Both the position numbers and the translations under genes were made by a program. A stretch of DNA of 64,000 nt, taken from the NCBI GenBank assembly GCA_960531495.1, contig OY482860.1:734501-798500 (forward strand). The letters run 5' to 3'. The notes under the pieces were generated by a model. That model saw only the letters and a list, made by a program, of their open reading frames with translations, searched no databases and had not been told where the DNA came from. The stretch is from Zeus faber (taxonomy: Eukaryota > Chordata > Actinopteri > Zeiformes > Zeidae). Below are positions 1 to 11,769 of the stretch, piece by piece. The number at the start of each line of letters is the position of its first letter. The stretch's first letter is position 1.

Positions 1-106
1 CCACTTACCCCAAAACACCACGACATTGCACCGACTTAGGAAGACTCAAGTATTAAATCATGGAGTTATGTCAGTGATAAAAGTAGCCGATATTTCATGA
101 AATGAA

Positions 107-715
107 TCAACATTGTTTTGGGATATTGCTAATTAATAACTGCAACCATTGGGATGTGGTGAGATTATCTCTCTTTTTCCAATTGAGTAATATTGTTTTC
201 TTGGCAATTGTTAAGGGGATCAAAATGGGTTGGTGGTGCTTCAGTGGTGGGTCGACTGAGGAGAGGTCACCAAGAAGACATATAGACGGGGAGACTGGAA
301 TGCTGTGACCCAGAAGGGTTGATAGCCTCTTGGTGATGTTGGTCCAGAATGCTAGGAGAGGTGGGCAGAGCCAGAAGCTGGTATCAAGGAAACAGTGAGA
401 GCAAAATGTATTTTTATCCACAAAACCCATTTTGAACATTTTGTGTTACGTGATATGGGCTCTGTGCAAGATCTTATATTGGATGAGTTGCATTTTGGAG
501 TTGTGGGTCATAGAAAAGGTGTTGTTCCAAATAAGCTTCCACAGGTTGATATCGGTGGGGACAGCAAGGTCTCTTTCCCATTTCATTGTAGGTAAAGATA
601 AAGTGTCATCTGCTTTTAATAAAAGTTTGTATATTCTGGAGAAGCGATTTTTCAAGTGACCGATATGAGTGAGATGTTTAATCATTTGAGATGGTTGTAG
701 GATGTTGTTCATCAT
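107..715 (-). pseudogene. L1 ORF2 C-terminal region
   Basis: Two overlapping frames (446-715 and 107-439) carry LPTMKWERDLAVPTDINLWK and CPPLLAFWTNI with AKKTILLNWKKR, the C-terminal part of L1 ORF2 including its cysteine region. A frameshift lies near 440. Confidence 0.82.
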
Positions 716-890
716 TTGATTTTAACTTTTAGATACTGCTGTAAATGAAGGATTATTGAAGGATATTATACCTTTGGGATAAGATTGGGAAGGATATAAG
801 CTTGTATTCAAGCTCACCATTGTTTTCAAAAGTGTGTTCCAGATGAGTAATTCCTTGTCTTTTCCAAGACCTAAACATTATTGGTCTGTT

Positions 891-1364
891 TTAAACCAGG
901 AAATCTGGGTTGTACCAGATTGGTGTGAATTTGTTTGGAAATAGAGTGTGACCACTGAATTTGAGGAATTTCCACCGGGCTGACAGAGTTGTTGCGATAA
1001 ATGGGTTTTTAAAGCAATTATGTTTCCTTATCGATTCAGTAAGGAATGGGAGATCGGATAATGATAACTCCTGACATTCAATTTGTTCAATGTCTCGCCA
1101 TCCATGGGCCAGTCGTTGCTCTGGTTGTAACCATTTAATTATAAATTGAAGATGGTTTGCTAGTAAGTAGTATCTAAAGTTTGGGGCTCCTAGGCCTCCA
1201 CAGTCTTTGTTTTTCTGTAGTGTTGCGAGTTTAATTCTCGGTTTGTTGTATTTCCAATAAAATTTGTTGACTATTGAGTCGAGAGTATTAAACCAATGTA
1301 CTGTTGGTTGCACTGGGGTCATTGAAAATACATCAATTATTTTTGGAAGTATATTCATTTTCAC
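891..1364 (-). pseudogene. L1 ORF2 post-RT fragment
   Basis: The frame starts KMNILPKIIDVFSMTPVQPT and contains FYWKYNKPRIKLATLQKNKD, a stretch characteristic of fish L1 ORF2. The same stretch recurs on the plus strand at 6148-6300, showing both pieces belong to one family. Confidence 0.85.
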
Positions 1365-1406
1365 TGCTGCTATCCTGCCAATTAATGAGATGATTAGGGT
1401 GTTCCA

Positions 1407-1850
1407 TCAAATGAAGTCTTCTACAATGGATTTGAGCAATGGAGTGAAATAAAGGGTAAACAAATCTGACAGAATGGTGGAGATATCAATACCAAGGTAT
1501 CTAATATTGCCCGTTGTGATGGTTAAGGGAAGTTTTTGGGTTACAGCATTGCATTTCCCCCCACTGAGTGGTAAGTCTGTGGTTTTAGTCCAATTCATTG
1601 AATAGTCTGAGATAGTTGAGAATTTAGATATTAGATTGAACACCTCTGGTAGGGATGATATTGGGTTCCGTACGTACAACAAGATATCGTCAGCACACAA
1701 AAAGTTTGTGTAGCAGACAAACAAACATAGAGAAGAGCGCTTTCCTGAGTTGTTCAAGAGTAGCGGTTGATCTAAGGTGGTAGCCTGCTCCGTCGAAAGT
1801 TTAGGAAGGTCAATATCATTAAGGAATGAGTGAATGTTTGATATATTCAA
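1407..1850 (-). pseudogene. L1 ORF2 reverse transcriptase fragment
   Basis: The segment contains NFLCADDILLYVRNPISSLP, the RT catalytic box, then NWTKTTDLPLSGG and NIRYLGIDIS. Sequence before it jumps from the region after the endonuclease, so most of the RT fingers and palm are deleted. A frameshift separates it from the downstream piece at 891-1364. Confidence 0.85.
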
Positions 1851-2636
1851 TTCATTATCCGAGGTACTGTATATAGGTTATTATAAAAGTCTCTAAATAT
1901 GTTATTGATGTCTTGTATGTTATTCTACCCTGTGAATCTTTGATGGCTGTAATAAGTGATTTTTCTCTATCATGTTTCAATTGATTGGCAAAAAATTTAC
2001 CTGATTTGTCATTAAATTCAAAATAATTTGCTCTTGTTTGTTTCATAGGGAATTGTCTCTTTTGGAATTGTGTCTTTTGATGGATGATAGTTTCAAGTTG
2101 AGATGTAATTGTCCTGATCTAATTTCGGATTTGCTCAGAAGATGAGTGGGCTTGTTGGGAATGCAACTCCTTCAGTCGCTGTTTGAGTTTATTTTGGCAT
2201 TCTTGTCCTTTCCTTTTCTTGTGAGTGGAGAATGAAATAATACTACCTCTTGGAACTGCCTTAGCTGTTTCCTAAAGTATGGATGGTGATATTTCTGGGG
2301 AGACATTCAGTTCGATGAAGGAAGTCCATTTACTTGAAAAGAGATGATTAAATTTTTTTCTGTCAAAAGTGAGGTGCTAAACCGCCACCTCCCGGGAACG
2401 TTCCGGTTCATTTCATTTATCAGGTTGAAACCAATCGGCCCGTGATGGGATATTACAATAGGGTGGATTTCTGGATTAGTGATTTTGGACAGTGCAGAGT
2501 TACTTGTTAAGAAAAGGTCGACTCTAGATAAACTTTGGTGGGGTGGTGAGAAATATGTGTATTATCTAGAATGTGGGTTATTTGATCGCCAACAATCCCC
2601 AAGAGCAAGATCACTTATGTATTGTTTTATAGTGTC

Positions 2637-2960
2637 CTACAAACGCCAGGATTTGGAAATATTTCTAGTTTGAGAATGGTCTAAATTTGGATCCAGTACT
2701 GTGTTTAAGTCTCCTCCCAATATGATTATTGATTCAAAAAATTCTAAAAGTTTTGAAAATATATTGTGAAAGAAATTTGGGTCATTAGCATTGGGGCCAT
2801 AAATATTAGCTATGGTTATTTTGATGTTACCTAAAATCCCATTAATCATTATGAAACGCCCTTCTGGGTCTGATATTGTGGTTTTATTTTGATATAGGAT
2901 ACTTTTATTGATCAATATAGATACACCTCTTTTTTTTGAGTTGTATGATGCGGGAAACAT
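2637..2960 (-). pseudogene. L1 ORF2 endonuclease fragment
   Basis: The frame contains KRGVSILINKSI, ANIYGPNANDPNFF and IILGGDLNTVLD, landmarks of the apurinic-like endonuclease domain. The catalytic N-terminal part upstream is not intact. Confidence 0.82.
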
Positions 2961-3411
2961 CTGATTAACCCATTTAGCTTTTTAGCTAATTGGGTTATTT
3001 AGCCATTTAGGGTGTGATGGCACAGTGCATGCAGAGCAATAGCTATACCACCGTTCCCATGCTTTCCCATAGATAAGTCTGGGGTGTCCTCCTTTATATT
3101 CCTTTTCACTGCCATAGTATTATAGGAAGTTTGTAGGGATACATAACTAAACAAACAACTGACGAGTAGACAAAGAAAAACACAGAGCATTGCCGGATTA
3201 CACATACATAAAGTGACAGTATAGAGTGAGAGTGATAGGAGAAGTTAGGAGAGAGGGTTTAGGGAGGTGAGATGATGAGAAAAGTATGGAGGGGGAATTA
3301 GGAAGGGGAGATGAGAGTAAGCGATATTTTAAATCCTGACATAGATAGCATGCCTATTCCTACATCTTGCAGTATATAATAACTGGAATTACAAGAATAC
3401 ATACATTATGA

Positions 3412-3771
3412 TCAGAATAACCAGGGTGTGGTGGAGGAGTCTCGGTATAACTGACTGTCTATATATAATTTGTCAGCAATCATCGATACATGTTTACCCT
3501 TCTGCCGGTTCTCCTTCAGGACAGGATACAGCACCTTTCTTCGGTTGTTGATCTCCCGAGGGAATTGATCGTTCATATCCAGCGTGGTTCCTTTCAGCTC
3601 CCATCCTTTGCTTTTAACCAGCTCCTTGTGCTTGAAGCGTTCCAAATTAGCAATGATGGAGTGGGGGTGGTTCCCCAAGCGGTGTCCCAGTCGATGAACA
3701 CAGTGAAAGGTGATCTGCTTCATGGTGTCCATCGGGAGTTTAGGGGTGGTGAGGGGGAAGTCTTTCACCAT
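3412..3771 (-). pseudogene. L1 ORF1p C-terminal domain
   Basis: The open frame carries HSIIANLERFKHKELVKSKG and FPREINNRRKVLYPVLKE, the conserved nucleic-acid-binding region of L1 ORF1 proteins. The upstream coiled-coil portion is in another frame (3869-4054), so the original ORF1 is broken. Confidence 0.85.
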
Positions 3772-4213
3772 ATTTTCTGGGGACTCGGTTGTTCTCTGGG
3801 ATCCCAGAAAAGATGAGGTTGTCCCTTCTGGATTGTATATCCAGGATGGTCTCTTTCATTATTTTATTTTATTTTTTTACAACTTCGATTTCCGTTGTGA
3901 GACACTTCACAGAGGTTTTTAGATCCACGTTGTCTTTTTGCATCTCGTCGACCGTGCGGTGCAGGAAATCAAGACTGGCTTTGATGTCGGTAATATCTTG
4001 GAGAAGTGGACCGAGCATGTCCAGCTTTTTGTTAATCTCATCCAAGACACTCACCTCTACAGCAGAGATCGTCTGTGTCCGTTGCTGAGTCGGTCTTCTT
4101 CCTTTTCGTGGGATTATTGTGGTCCTGGGTGTCTTCCATCATGTATGCGTTATAAAAAAAACAATATAATCCTCGAGATCCTCCACTTTGCTTTCATGCA
4201 GTGTTCCCTTTTA

Positions 4214-4282
<69 letters not shown>
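4214..4282. repeat. (TA)n microsatellite
   Basis: An uninterrupted TA/AT repeat of nearly 70 bases lies just upstream of the 5' end of the minus-strand L1. Confidence 0.97.
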
Positions 4283-4286
<4 letters not shown>

Positions 4287-4439
4287 TTTGCAATTCGCTT
4301 TGTTATTTTGTCTGGAGGTGGAGCTGCCGGTGTGTTAGTTAGTGTAGCAGGGTGCCGCCATGTTGGGTCTTCCACTCACTACTCACTTCCGTCTTCTCGT
4401 GAGATCACAGTATGCTCCTGTCCCCTCCAAATTCTCAGT

Positions 4440-5780
4440 TTTTTTATTATTGAATTGAATTACAAAGTTTAATAGCTTTGTCATGAGAGCACTCAAACTA
4501 AGCCTATATAATTATAGTTTCAAGTATATTGACAAATACTTGATAACAATTCAAGCATCATTACCAATCATGAGATTCTTAGTCTCAGAGCCAACTCAAC
4601 TTTACAAAATAAGTAAAATAGGGGCATAGTAGTGATTAAAATAAAACAGTATTTAAAAACAGAATTTAAAGAGTATTTGAACAGTATTTAAAAACTGTAT
4701 TAAAAAAATCTAGAAAGCAAAGGAGGAGTGTAGTATAAATACGATTAAATTAGATTAAACTAATTGTCATTGCACAGAGTACAAGTACTAAGGCAACAGA
4801 ATGTATTTCTCTACATTTTACCCATCTGAGTAACTGACGTATCTAGGGTTGGGTAGGGTTGATGTAACAGTAAAAACAATTTACCTAAAAGAAAGACAAG
4901 ATAAAATACAGAGAATAATGACAGTGAGTCAACATGATAGTCGACATCTTAAATTGTCGTGGGCCACAACAATACAGTGTAACACTGAATGGTAAGATAG
5001 ACACATTGTTGTAAGGCAAACACGGCAATGTACTACTAAGAGGTAAGACAAAACTGGTATGCAATGCATGTCATGATACATCAAAATGGCTAGTATGTAA
5101 ATGGCAGTTTTCCTTCTTTTTAAAGTGGCCAAGTGTGTGGATTAATAGGTTCCAGTCTTTGGCCTTTTGATTTCAAAATAAAGGTCTTTGAACCATCAAA
5201 TTTTATTTTACTTGAAATAATTGTGAAATATTGCAAAACAATTCTACATTTGTGCCTCTCTCTTGGATAAGCAGTCCCCATCAGCCGCCCCAACCTACAT
5301 TGAATAGATTGATTTTCCAAATTCCAAAAAACAATAGCACAATAAAAAATTAAAAAACAATAAATGAATGTCAGTAGAATAAAATCAACACCAGGGTCAT
5401 AGTAATTTGTACAAACTTTAAAGAGACTAAACAGTGTATGGATCCTTTGGAAGACTCAAGATTGCTTTACTGATGAGACAGTTAAAACTCCATGGTTTAC
5501 TTCACAGATTAGTTGCCAACAATTAAATAAATCGCCAACTATTAATTAAGAATTGTTAAGAAGTCCTATATGACGGTAAACTGAATATTTGATTCCCCCT
5601 ACAGAGAGGGAGAATACAGAGAGGGGGCCATTGGTCGGGTGGGATTTTTCACCTCTCAGTGCAATAGGGTTGATTGCTCCATTGGAATGTGGAAGTTTTC
5701 GTCAACGGGTCAGCGTTTGCATATGTATGGGTTAGGTGTGAGGGCTTCCAGACCTTTTGGGTGACACAGTGATCGGCCAT
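4440..5780. other. No gene seen: AT-rich sequence between two L1 copies
   Basis: The stretch is AT-rich with short open frames only. I see no domain, splice-bounded exon or named repeat in it. Confidence 0.6.
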
Positions 5781-5792
5781 TGGTTGTATGGT

Positions 5793-5795
<3 letters not shown>

Positions 5796-5832
<37 letters not shown>
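5796..5832. repeat. (TA)n microsatellite at L1 boundary
   Basis: A TA repeat of about 36 bases sits directly against the start of the plus-strand L1 fragment; the flanks CAACCATACAA and TTGTATGGTTG are inverted copies of each other. Confidence 0.95.
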
Positions 5833-5834
<2 letters not shown>

Positions 5835-5836
<2 letters not shown>

Positions 5837-6960
5837 ACCATACAACCCAATATCATCCCTACCAGAGGTGTTCAATCTTATGTCTAAATTCTCAGCTATC
5901 TCAGACTATTTAATAATTTGGACTAAAACCACAGACTTACCACTTCATTGGGGAGGACTGTAATGTTGCAACCCAGAAACTTCACTTAACCATCACAACG
6001 AGCAATATTAGATACCTGGGTTTTGATATCTCCCCCAATCTATCAGATTCGTTTACCCTTAACTTCACTCCATTGCTCAAATCCATTGAAGAAGACCTCA
6101 TTCGATGGAACAACCTACCCATCTCATTGATTGGCAGGATAGCAGCAGTGAAAATGAATATACTTCCAAAAATAAACGATATATTTTCAATGACCCCGGT
6201 GCAACCAACGGTATATTGGTTTAATACTCTCGACTCAATAGTCAACAAATTTTATTGGAAATACAAGAAACCGAGAATTAAACTCGCAACACTACCGAAA
6301 ACTTTAGATACTACTATCTAGCAAACCATCTTCAATTTATAATTAAATGGTTACAACCAGAGCAACAATTGGCCCATGGATGGCTAGACATTGAACAATC
6401 TGAACGTCAGGAGTTATCATAATCTGATCTCCCATTCCTTACTGAATCTATAAGGAAACATAATTGCTTTAAAAACTGTCAGCCTGGTGGAAATTCCGCA
6501 AACTCAGTGCAGAGGCCTCATTTCACCGGTCACCATCCAAAGCATGTGTGTGTGGTGTGTTGTGTGATAATTAGATTACCCTTCTTCTGGTTAAAAACAG
6601 ACCAATAATCTTTAGGTCTTGGAAAAGACAAGGAATTACTCATCTGGAACACATTTTTGAAAACAATCGCTTATATCCTTCCCAACTTTAGCTTAAAGGT
6701 ATACTATCGGTGGCCACGGCTTCCTTCAATTCCTTCAATTACAGCAGTCTCAAATCAAATTGACGAACAACATCCTACAACCACCTGAAATGATTGAACA
6801 TCCCACTCATATCGGTCACTTGAAAAATCCCTTTTCCAGAATATACAAACTTTTATTTAAAAAAGACGACAACTTATCTTTACCTACAATGAAATGGGAA
6901 AGAGACCTTGCTGTTCCCACCGATATCAACCTGTGGAAGCTTATTTGCAACAACACGCTG
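5835..6960 (+). mobile_element. L1 ORF2 fragment, plus strand
   Basis: Pieces read NPISSLPEVFNLMSKFSAIS, then KMNILPKINDIFSMTPVQPT with FYWKYKKPRIKLATL, then LPTMKWERDLAVPTDINLWK. They match the copy at 107-1850 in the same order but on the opposite strand. Multiple frameshifts and a small internal loss are present. It stops abruptly at about 6960, where the GC-rich block starts. Confidence 0.85.
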
Positions 6961-7445
6961 GGTGCTCGCTGCTGTGTGTGTGGGCGCTTGGCACTCACGC
7001 CTGGCAGGGCGGGGCGTCTGGTCGGCTGCAGTGGGGCGGGACTCCCCCCTTGTGTGGGGCGTGGGTGGGCCTGGGGGTCCTGCTGGCCCGCCCTCTGGGC
7101 GGGCGGCCTGGGCGGGGTGTCAGTCTGTCACCGTGGGGCCATGATCCGGGCCCGCGGTCTATGCCTTGCGCCCATGGCCCGGGTTCTGTGCCGGCGGCTG
7201 CGTCTTGTGCCTACGCCCGGGGGTTGGTTGTATGTGTGCGCCCCTGGGGTGCGGGGTCTCCTCGTACTCCTCGGGGCTGGGCGTGGGAGTTGCTCCACGG
7301 CCCTCTTGCTTCTATGGGAACCCGGGGGTCTTCCGCTGCCGCAGGGCAGGGAACCCAGGGATCTCCTGCAGCCAAGAGTTGTCTGCGGGGCTGTAGAGTT
7401 CGGGGGGGCTTCGGGGCCCCTTGCGCTGCTTGGAGGCGCCGCGAC
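6960..7445. other. GC-rich block, function unknown
   Basis: Roughly 490 bases of strongly GC-rich, G-rich plus-strand sequence interrupt an L1 piece. Long frames are open on both strands here because few stop codons can occur in such composition; I do not regard them as genes. It could be inserted repeat sequence or a fragment of a GC-rich locus. Confidence 0.5.
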
Positions 7446-8038
7446 ATAATACTGACCTTCTACACCAGTACCAATGGGGATTAGTCATGTACACTCACCG
7501 GTGGACATCTTACACACACACGCACGCATGCATGTACGCACGCACACCTGCTTGGAGTGCACCCCAGCAACCTCCTGGTTGCATTCCTCTCCTTTCCTCC
7601 CTCATTTACTGCCATAACTATGACAGGAAGAGGCCACGTGACCAGTTGTAGTTCCAGTTTTCCTGGACCTAATTCAGTTTTTCAATACATGTTGTCGTCC
7701 AATGTTCATGTTTTTGTGTAAATTGTTTTTATGTTTATTTGTTACACCGTGGTGATTCTCCCCCTCTTGGAGTAGTGATCAGTTGTTTATAGACCCGAAC
7801 ATGATAAATAATTCTCCAAAGAGCGGGGTTGGTGGTGGCAAACCAAAAACTGTGCTCTTGTCATTCTACAGGTCATCCACAGGACATAGTTATTGCAGCA
7901 GTTCTTGATGATTTAAGAATTAATAAAGAGTTGCATTGCAGGTTGAGAACCTAAACTCCACTTGCAGACTAACTAAATCCTGAATGCAAGGGCATACAAA
8001 TACTCTGTGTTGTATGCCCAGCATGCTGACAGCACAGG
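7446..8038. other. No gene seen; short CA/CG-type microsatellite
   Basis: A (CACG/CATG)-rich tract lies near 7513-7550. The rest is AT-rich and shows no coding or repeat identity that I recognise. Confidence 0.55.
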
Positions 8039-8854
8039 TTAGAAAAAAAGGTGCTGGTTCCACTGGGCAGTCCTAGGCAGGGTGGCCTTGATGTCCCTGC
8101 AAACCTTGCAACAGCGCCGGATATGGAGCTGCACCGACAGCACTGCCACTTCCTCCTCCTGGGCCAGGAACAACAGGGGCTGGTTGCCTCGGGAGGACTT
8201 GAAGGGAGAAAGACCAGTAGCAGAGGATGAGTGGGAGTTGTACACGTACTCTACCCAAGCTAACTGGGAACTCCTATCTGAGGTGTTGGAGGAGACAACA
8301 CAACGGAGAGCCGCCTCGAGTTCCTGGTTATCACGTTCAGACTGCCCGTTGGTTTGCAGGTAGAAGCAGGAGGAGAGGCTGTCCATGGCTCCCAAGGCCT
8401 GACAGAACAGCTTCCAGACCTGGGAAATGAACTGGGGGCCACGGTCAGAGACCATATCCATGGGAGACATCCCCCACAACACAAGTGGAGGGCAGAATGG
8501 TGTCGGGACTGGGTGGAGCCTCTCCGGAGTCAAACTGGCGGGAGAGGGTGTCAGGCTTGATGTTCTTGGACCCCAGGCGATACGTGATGGTAAAATTAAT
8601 TGTCCAAAGAGCAGGCCCCAATCGGGTCGTTTGGCAGACTCAATATAGGCAAGGTTTTTATGGTCCGTCCAAACTATGAATGGCTGTTCAGCTCCCTCAG
8701 GCCAGTGCCTCCACTCCTCCAGCGCGAGCTTAATAGAAAGTAGCTCCCTGTTACCTACATCATAGTTGTTGCCCGCCGGGGAGAGACGATGTGATAAGGC
8801 ACAGGGATGAAGTTTGTAGTCAGGATCAGAGTGCTGGGAGAAGACAGTCCCCAC
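8039..8854 (-). pseudogene. gypsy RNase H-integrase remnant
   Basis: The open frame has FIVWTDHKNLAYIESAKRPD from RNase H, then MVSDRGPQFISQVWK and TNGQSERDNQELE from the integrase core, giving the second catalytic aspartate and the glutamate. The zinc-binding domain and first catalytic aspartate are absent, so sequence was lost between the two parts. Confidence 0.85.
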
Positions 8855-8870
8855 TCCTATGTCGGAAGCA

Positions 8871-9076
8871 CCAACCTCAGGAGGTAGAGCTGGTAGTCTA
8901 GTAATCTAAAGGTTGCTAGTTCGATCCCAGGCTCCTCCTGCTAGGATGCTGTAGTGTCCTTGAGCAAGACACTTAACCCCTAATTGCTCCTGATGGCTGC
9001 GTCCTTCGGTGTTTGAATAATTGTAAGTCGCTTTGGATAAAAGCGTCTGCTAAATGTAATGTTATATAATGTAACC
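8871..9076 (+). mobile_element. tRNA-derived SINE, copy 1
   Basis: A tRNA-like head with TTCGATCCC (B box) is followed by a central region with CAAGACACTTAACCCC and a tail containing TTTGGATAAAAGCGTCTGC. The 3' end has AATGT-type repeats. It interrupts the gypsy element between RT and RNase H. Two further copies lie at 29598 and 60204. Confidence 0.85.
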
Positions 9077-9841
9077 AGGACGGAAGCTGAAAGGAAGTGT
9101 TCCTTGAGCCGGCAGAAGGCTTCTTCAGCAACAGGGGTCCAGGCGAAGGGAACCGTGTGGGAGGTGAGCCTGGTGAGAGAGGCTAGACCTCGGCTGTATT
9201 CCCTAATCAAACGGCGGTAGAAATTGGCAAAGCCCAGGAATTGCTGCGGCTTCTTCCAGGTGGAGGGAGCCGGCCATTCAGCGACCACGTGGATCTTCTC
9301 TGGGTCCATCCTCGCCTGCCCACACTCAATGAGGGAGCCCAAGTAGCACGGAGTTCACAAGGAACTCGTACTTCTCCGCTTTCACAAAATGTCTATTTTC
9401 CAGGAGCCCCTGGAGCAACCAGCGGACATGGAGCTTGTGTTTTGCCAAATCATGGGAGAAGATCAGAATGTCGTCTAAGTAGACGAAAACAAGGTGGTTC
9501 ATGAAGTCCCTCAGTATGTCATTGACGAGGGCCTGGAAGGATCAGCTGTGCCACAACGGTGTCCTTGGAGAGGCCGAAAGGCATCACTAGAGACTCAAAG
9601 TGGCCTAGTGCGGTGTTGAATGGTGTCTGCCACTTGTCCCCCTCCCGGATGTGGACCAGGTGGTAGGCGTTTCGCAGGTCCAGCTTGCTGAAGTCTGTGG
9701 CACCATGCAGGGGTTCAAAAGCAGAACTCGTAAGAGGCAGAGGATATTTGTTTTTAACTGTAATGTTATTAAGTCCGCAATAATAAATACACGGTCGTAG
9801 GGACTGTCCTTCTTCTGAACAAAGAAGAATCCTGCTCCCAC
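8980..9841 (-). pseudogene. gypsy reverse transcriptase remnants
   Basis: The piece at 9342-8980 carries [20 protein letters not shown], the RT thumb signature of gypsy elements. The piece at 9841-9605 starts [16 protein letters not shown], the early palm. Frameshifts between them remove any intact catalytic core. Confidence 0.8.
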
Positions 9842-10257
9842 AGGGGAAGAAGAAGGTCGGATGATACCTGTAGAGAGTAACTCAGTGATGTACCTCTCCT
9901 TGGTTTCACGCTAAGGACGGGAACAGGTTGTAGAGATGGCTGGAGGGCAGGGAGGCACCAGGCAGTAGATCAATCGCACAGTCCTACGGGCGAATGTATT
10001 CTTGGTGGTTCCCAGACAATATGAGCAGCAGGGGTTCTGTTTGGTGTGTTACCTGCACCAGAGTGCTACCATCCAGAGCATCAACATTCATGGGAGACTA
10101 AATGTGAGTCGAGAAAACTTTGTTCGGCATCGGAATACACCAAAGCTAACGATGGAAGGGCTATTAGATTGTGGCACAGGGTGGCTTGGACTTGCAACCT
10201 AGGGGGTGTGGTCTTAGGTTTGTTAGTGTCGTTCACCAGTCTCCCCACAGCTACCGC

Positions 10258-10945
10258 TGAGCGTTGTCTTTTGGCCGAATAGGACAGGAAGCCAGGAAAT
10301 TACCTGACTTTCCACAATATAGGCATTTCCCTGCACCCCTCACACCTTTGCAGGCGTGAGGAGGGCTCTACCTACTTGCATCGGCTCCTCCTGTGGAGCC
10401 ATGAGGGTGTGAGGAGAGCTGGAGACAGTCTGGGTACCAGAAGTGACTCTCGTGAGAGTTGGGGACTGAGCAGGAGTGCTGGAGGTGGAGGTGGAGCAGG
10501 AGTTGTTGTTCTTTTTGCGGTTTCTCTCCCGTATGTGGTGGTCCAGCTGGAAAGAAAGAGAGATCAGATCGTCCAGAGAGGTTAATGCATCCCGCAGTGA
10601 TAATTCATACTTCAGGTTTTCGTTCAAACCGTGCAAAAATACGCCACAAAGGGCCTGCTCATTCCATCTGGTCTCCGTCGCCAGAACCCGGAAATCTACC
10701 GAGTGGTCAGCGACGCTTTGTGGACCCTGTTGGAGGTTGAGCAGTCTCTTTGCAGCGTCCCCTGCATGGACCGGATGATCAAACACCTTCTGGAATGCAT
10801 CAAGGAACTCAGAAAAAGGTACAGAATGTTTGTTATTCCTGCTTAGGGTTGCTTGTGCCCAATCTAAAGCTCTCCCCCGTAACAGTCCCGCAACATAGGA
10901 TAACTTGGAATAGTCTGAAGCATAGGTGGTTGGTTGTTGGTCCAA
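10258..10945 (-). pseudogene. gypsy gag with zinc knuckle
   Basis: The frame from 10945 to 10340 has the retrotransposon gag fold signature, with YVAGLLRGRALDWAQA, FSEFLDAFQKVFDHP and a polar serine/threonine tail. A CCHC knuckle, CLYCGKSGNFLASC, follows at about 10320-10270 but one frame away, so the gene is broken between the two. Confidence 0.82.
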
Positions 10946-11264
10946 AACCAGCGTACACTGGAGGAGAAAACCCTGGTATCGTCCCAGATCCCCTGCCTAG
11001 GGTTCAGGTGTGGGCACATGGAGCTCTCGGATGGAGGAAGGCGGCTGATGAGAGGGATCTTGGGGGGGGGGCATAGAAGAAGGGGTTATCTTAGTTGACA
11101 GTCTTTAGCATTTCCCCAAGTTGTACTACCTGAGCACCCAAGGCATGTTGCGTGTCGATGAGTCCTCAAATGAGCTTGCGGTGCCGGTGGAGGACATTGT
11201 CGTGGGTGGAGATAGTCTGATAAATGGGGGTAGTGGCTGCTGGGTCCATGTTGGGGTCTGATTT

Positions 11265-11768
11265 TTCTGTCATGAATGACACGGATAGGACCCAAACGCA
11301 GCACACACCACGGGCAGAGTATAAAAGGTGTATTTATAAAGGGAGGAATAATAATGATCTGGGAATGGGATAAAGGTAACGTGGGTTGTTCGAGGGTCCG
11401 GGCAGGCAGGCTGAGGGCACAGGGCTCGGACTATGGACAGGCTATTAGTGAACCATAGGCAGGTAGGCAGGCACGAGGGAGATTTTCTGGAGATGAGGAG
11501 AGGACAGGGTCAGACAAGACAAGGAGCAACAATATACTAGCATTCGTGGCGAGCGGTCTCGAGAATATCATGCTATGTGTCGGAACGATCAGACGAGGTC
11601 TGGATGAGGAGCCAGGGTTCTTATGGAGAGTGGTGATGAGTGTGACGAGGATCAGCTGTGCCAGCCAGACCTCAGGTATAGACATGGATATACCAGATAC
11701 AAAAGGGAAAGGGAGGAAAGGCACATAGGGAGACCAGGGGATTGAAGGGCACAGCTGGGGCTGTGACA
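11265..11768 (-). repeat. Possible LTR of the 8-11 kb gypsy element
   Basis: The stretch begins TGTCATGAATGACACGGAT and ends GCTGTGACA, with inverted TGTCA/TGACA ends, and lies 5' of gag for a minus-strand element. No second copy was found near 7.5-8.0 kb, so the LTR identity is not proven. Confidence 0.35.
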
Positions 11769-11769
11769 A

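Larger units (their letters stand above)
1..4140 (-). mobile_element. L1-type LINE, degenerate, 3' end at the left edge
   Basis: The order on the minus strand is ORF1 (4139 to 3412), endonuclease (2960-2637) and reverse-transcriptase remnants down to about 107. ORF1 shows a coiled-coil start (SVLDEINKKLDMLGPLLQDI) and the conserved ORF1p domain ending SSTTPWLF. ORF1 is frame-shifted near 4055. The endonuclease keeps IILGGDLNTVLDP. The RT keeps the active-site box as CADDILLYV, with much of the fingers region missing before it, and the C-terminal VAKKTILLNWK. Stops and frameshifts throughout make it inactive. Confidence 0.88.
8039..11090 (-). mobile_element. Ty3/gypsy LTR retrotransposon, degenerate
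   Basis: Minus-strand order is gag (10945-10258), reverse transcriptase remnants (9841-8980), then RNase H and integrase (8854-8039). This is the gag-pol order of Ty3/gypsy elements (RT, RNase H, integrase). Frames are shifted between domains, the RT core is corrupted, and a stretch between RNase H and the integrase core is missing. A SINE is inserted between RT and RNase H. A primer site was not identified. Confidence 0.85.

Noticed and set aside
6760..7484. Open frames of 196-229 codons on the plus strand
   Set aside because: The first 65 codons are L1 ORF2 and the rest is translated GC-rich sequence with low-complexity glycine, arginine and tryptophan; overlapping frames are open as well.
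8871..9076. A functional tRNA gene
   Set aside because: The tRNA-like head belongs to a SINE with a long 3' body; the cloverleaf is not intact.
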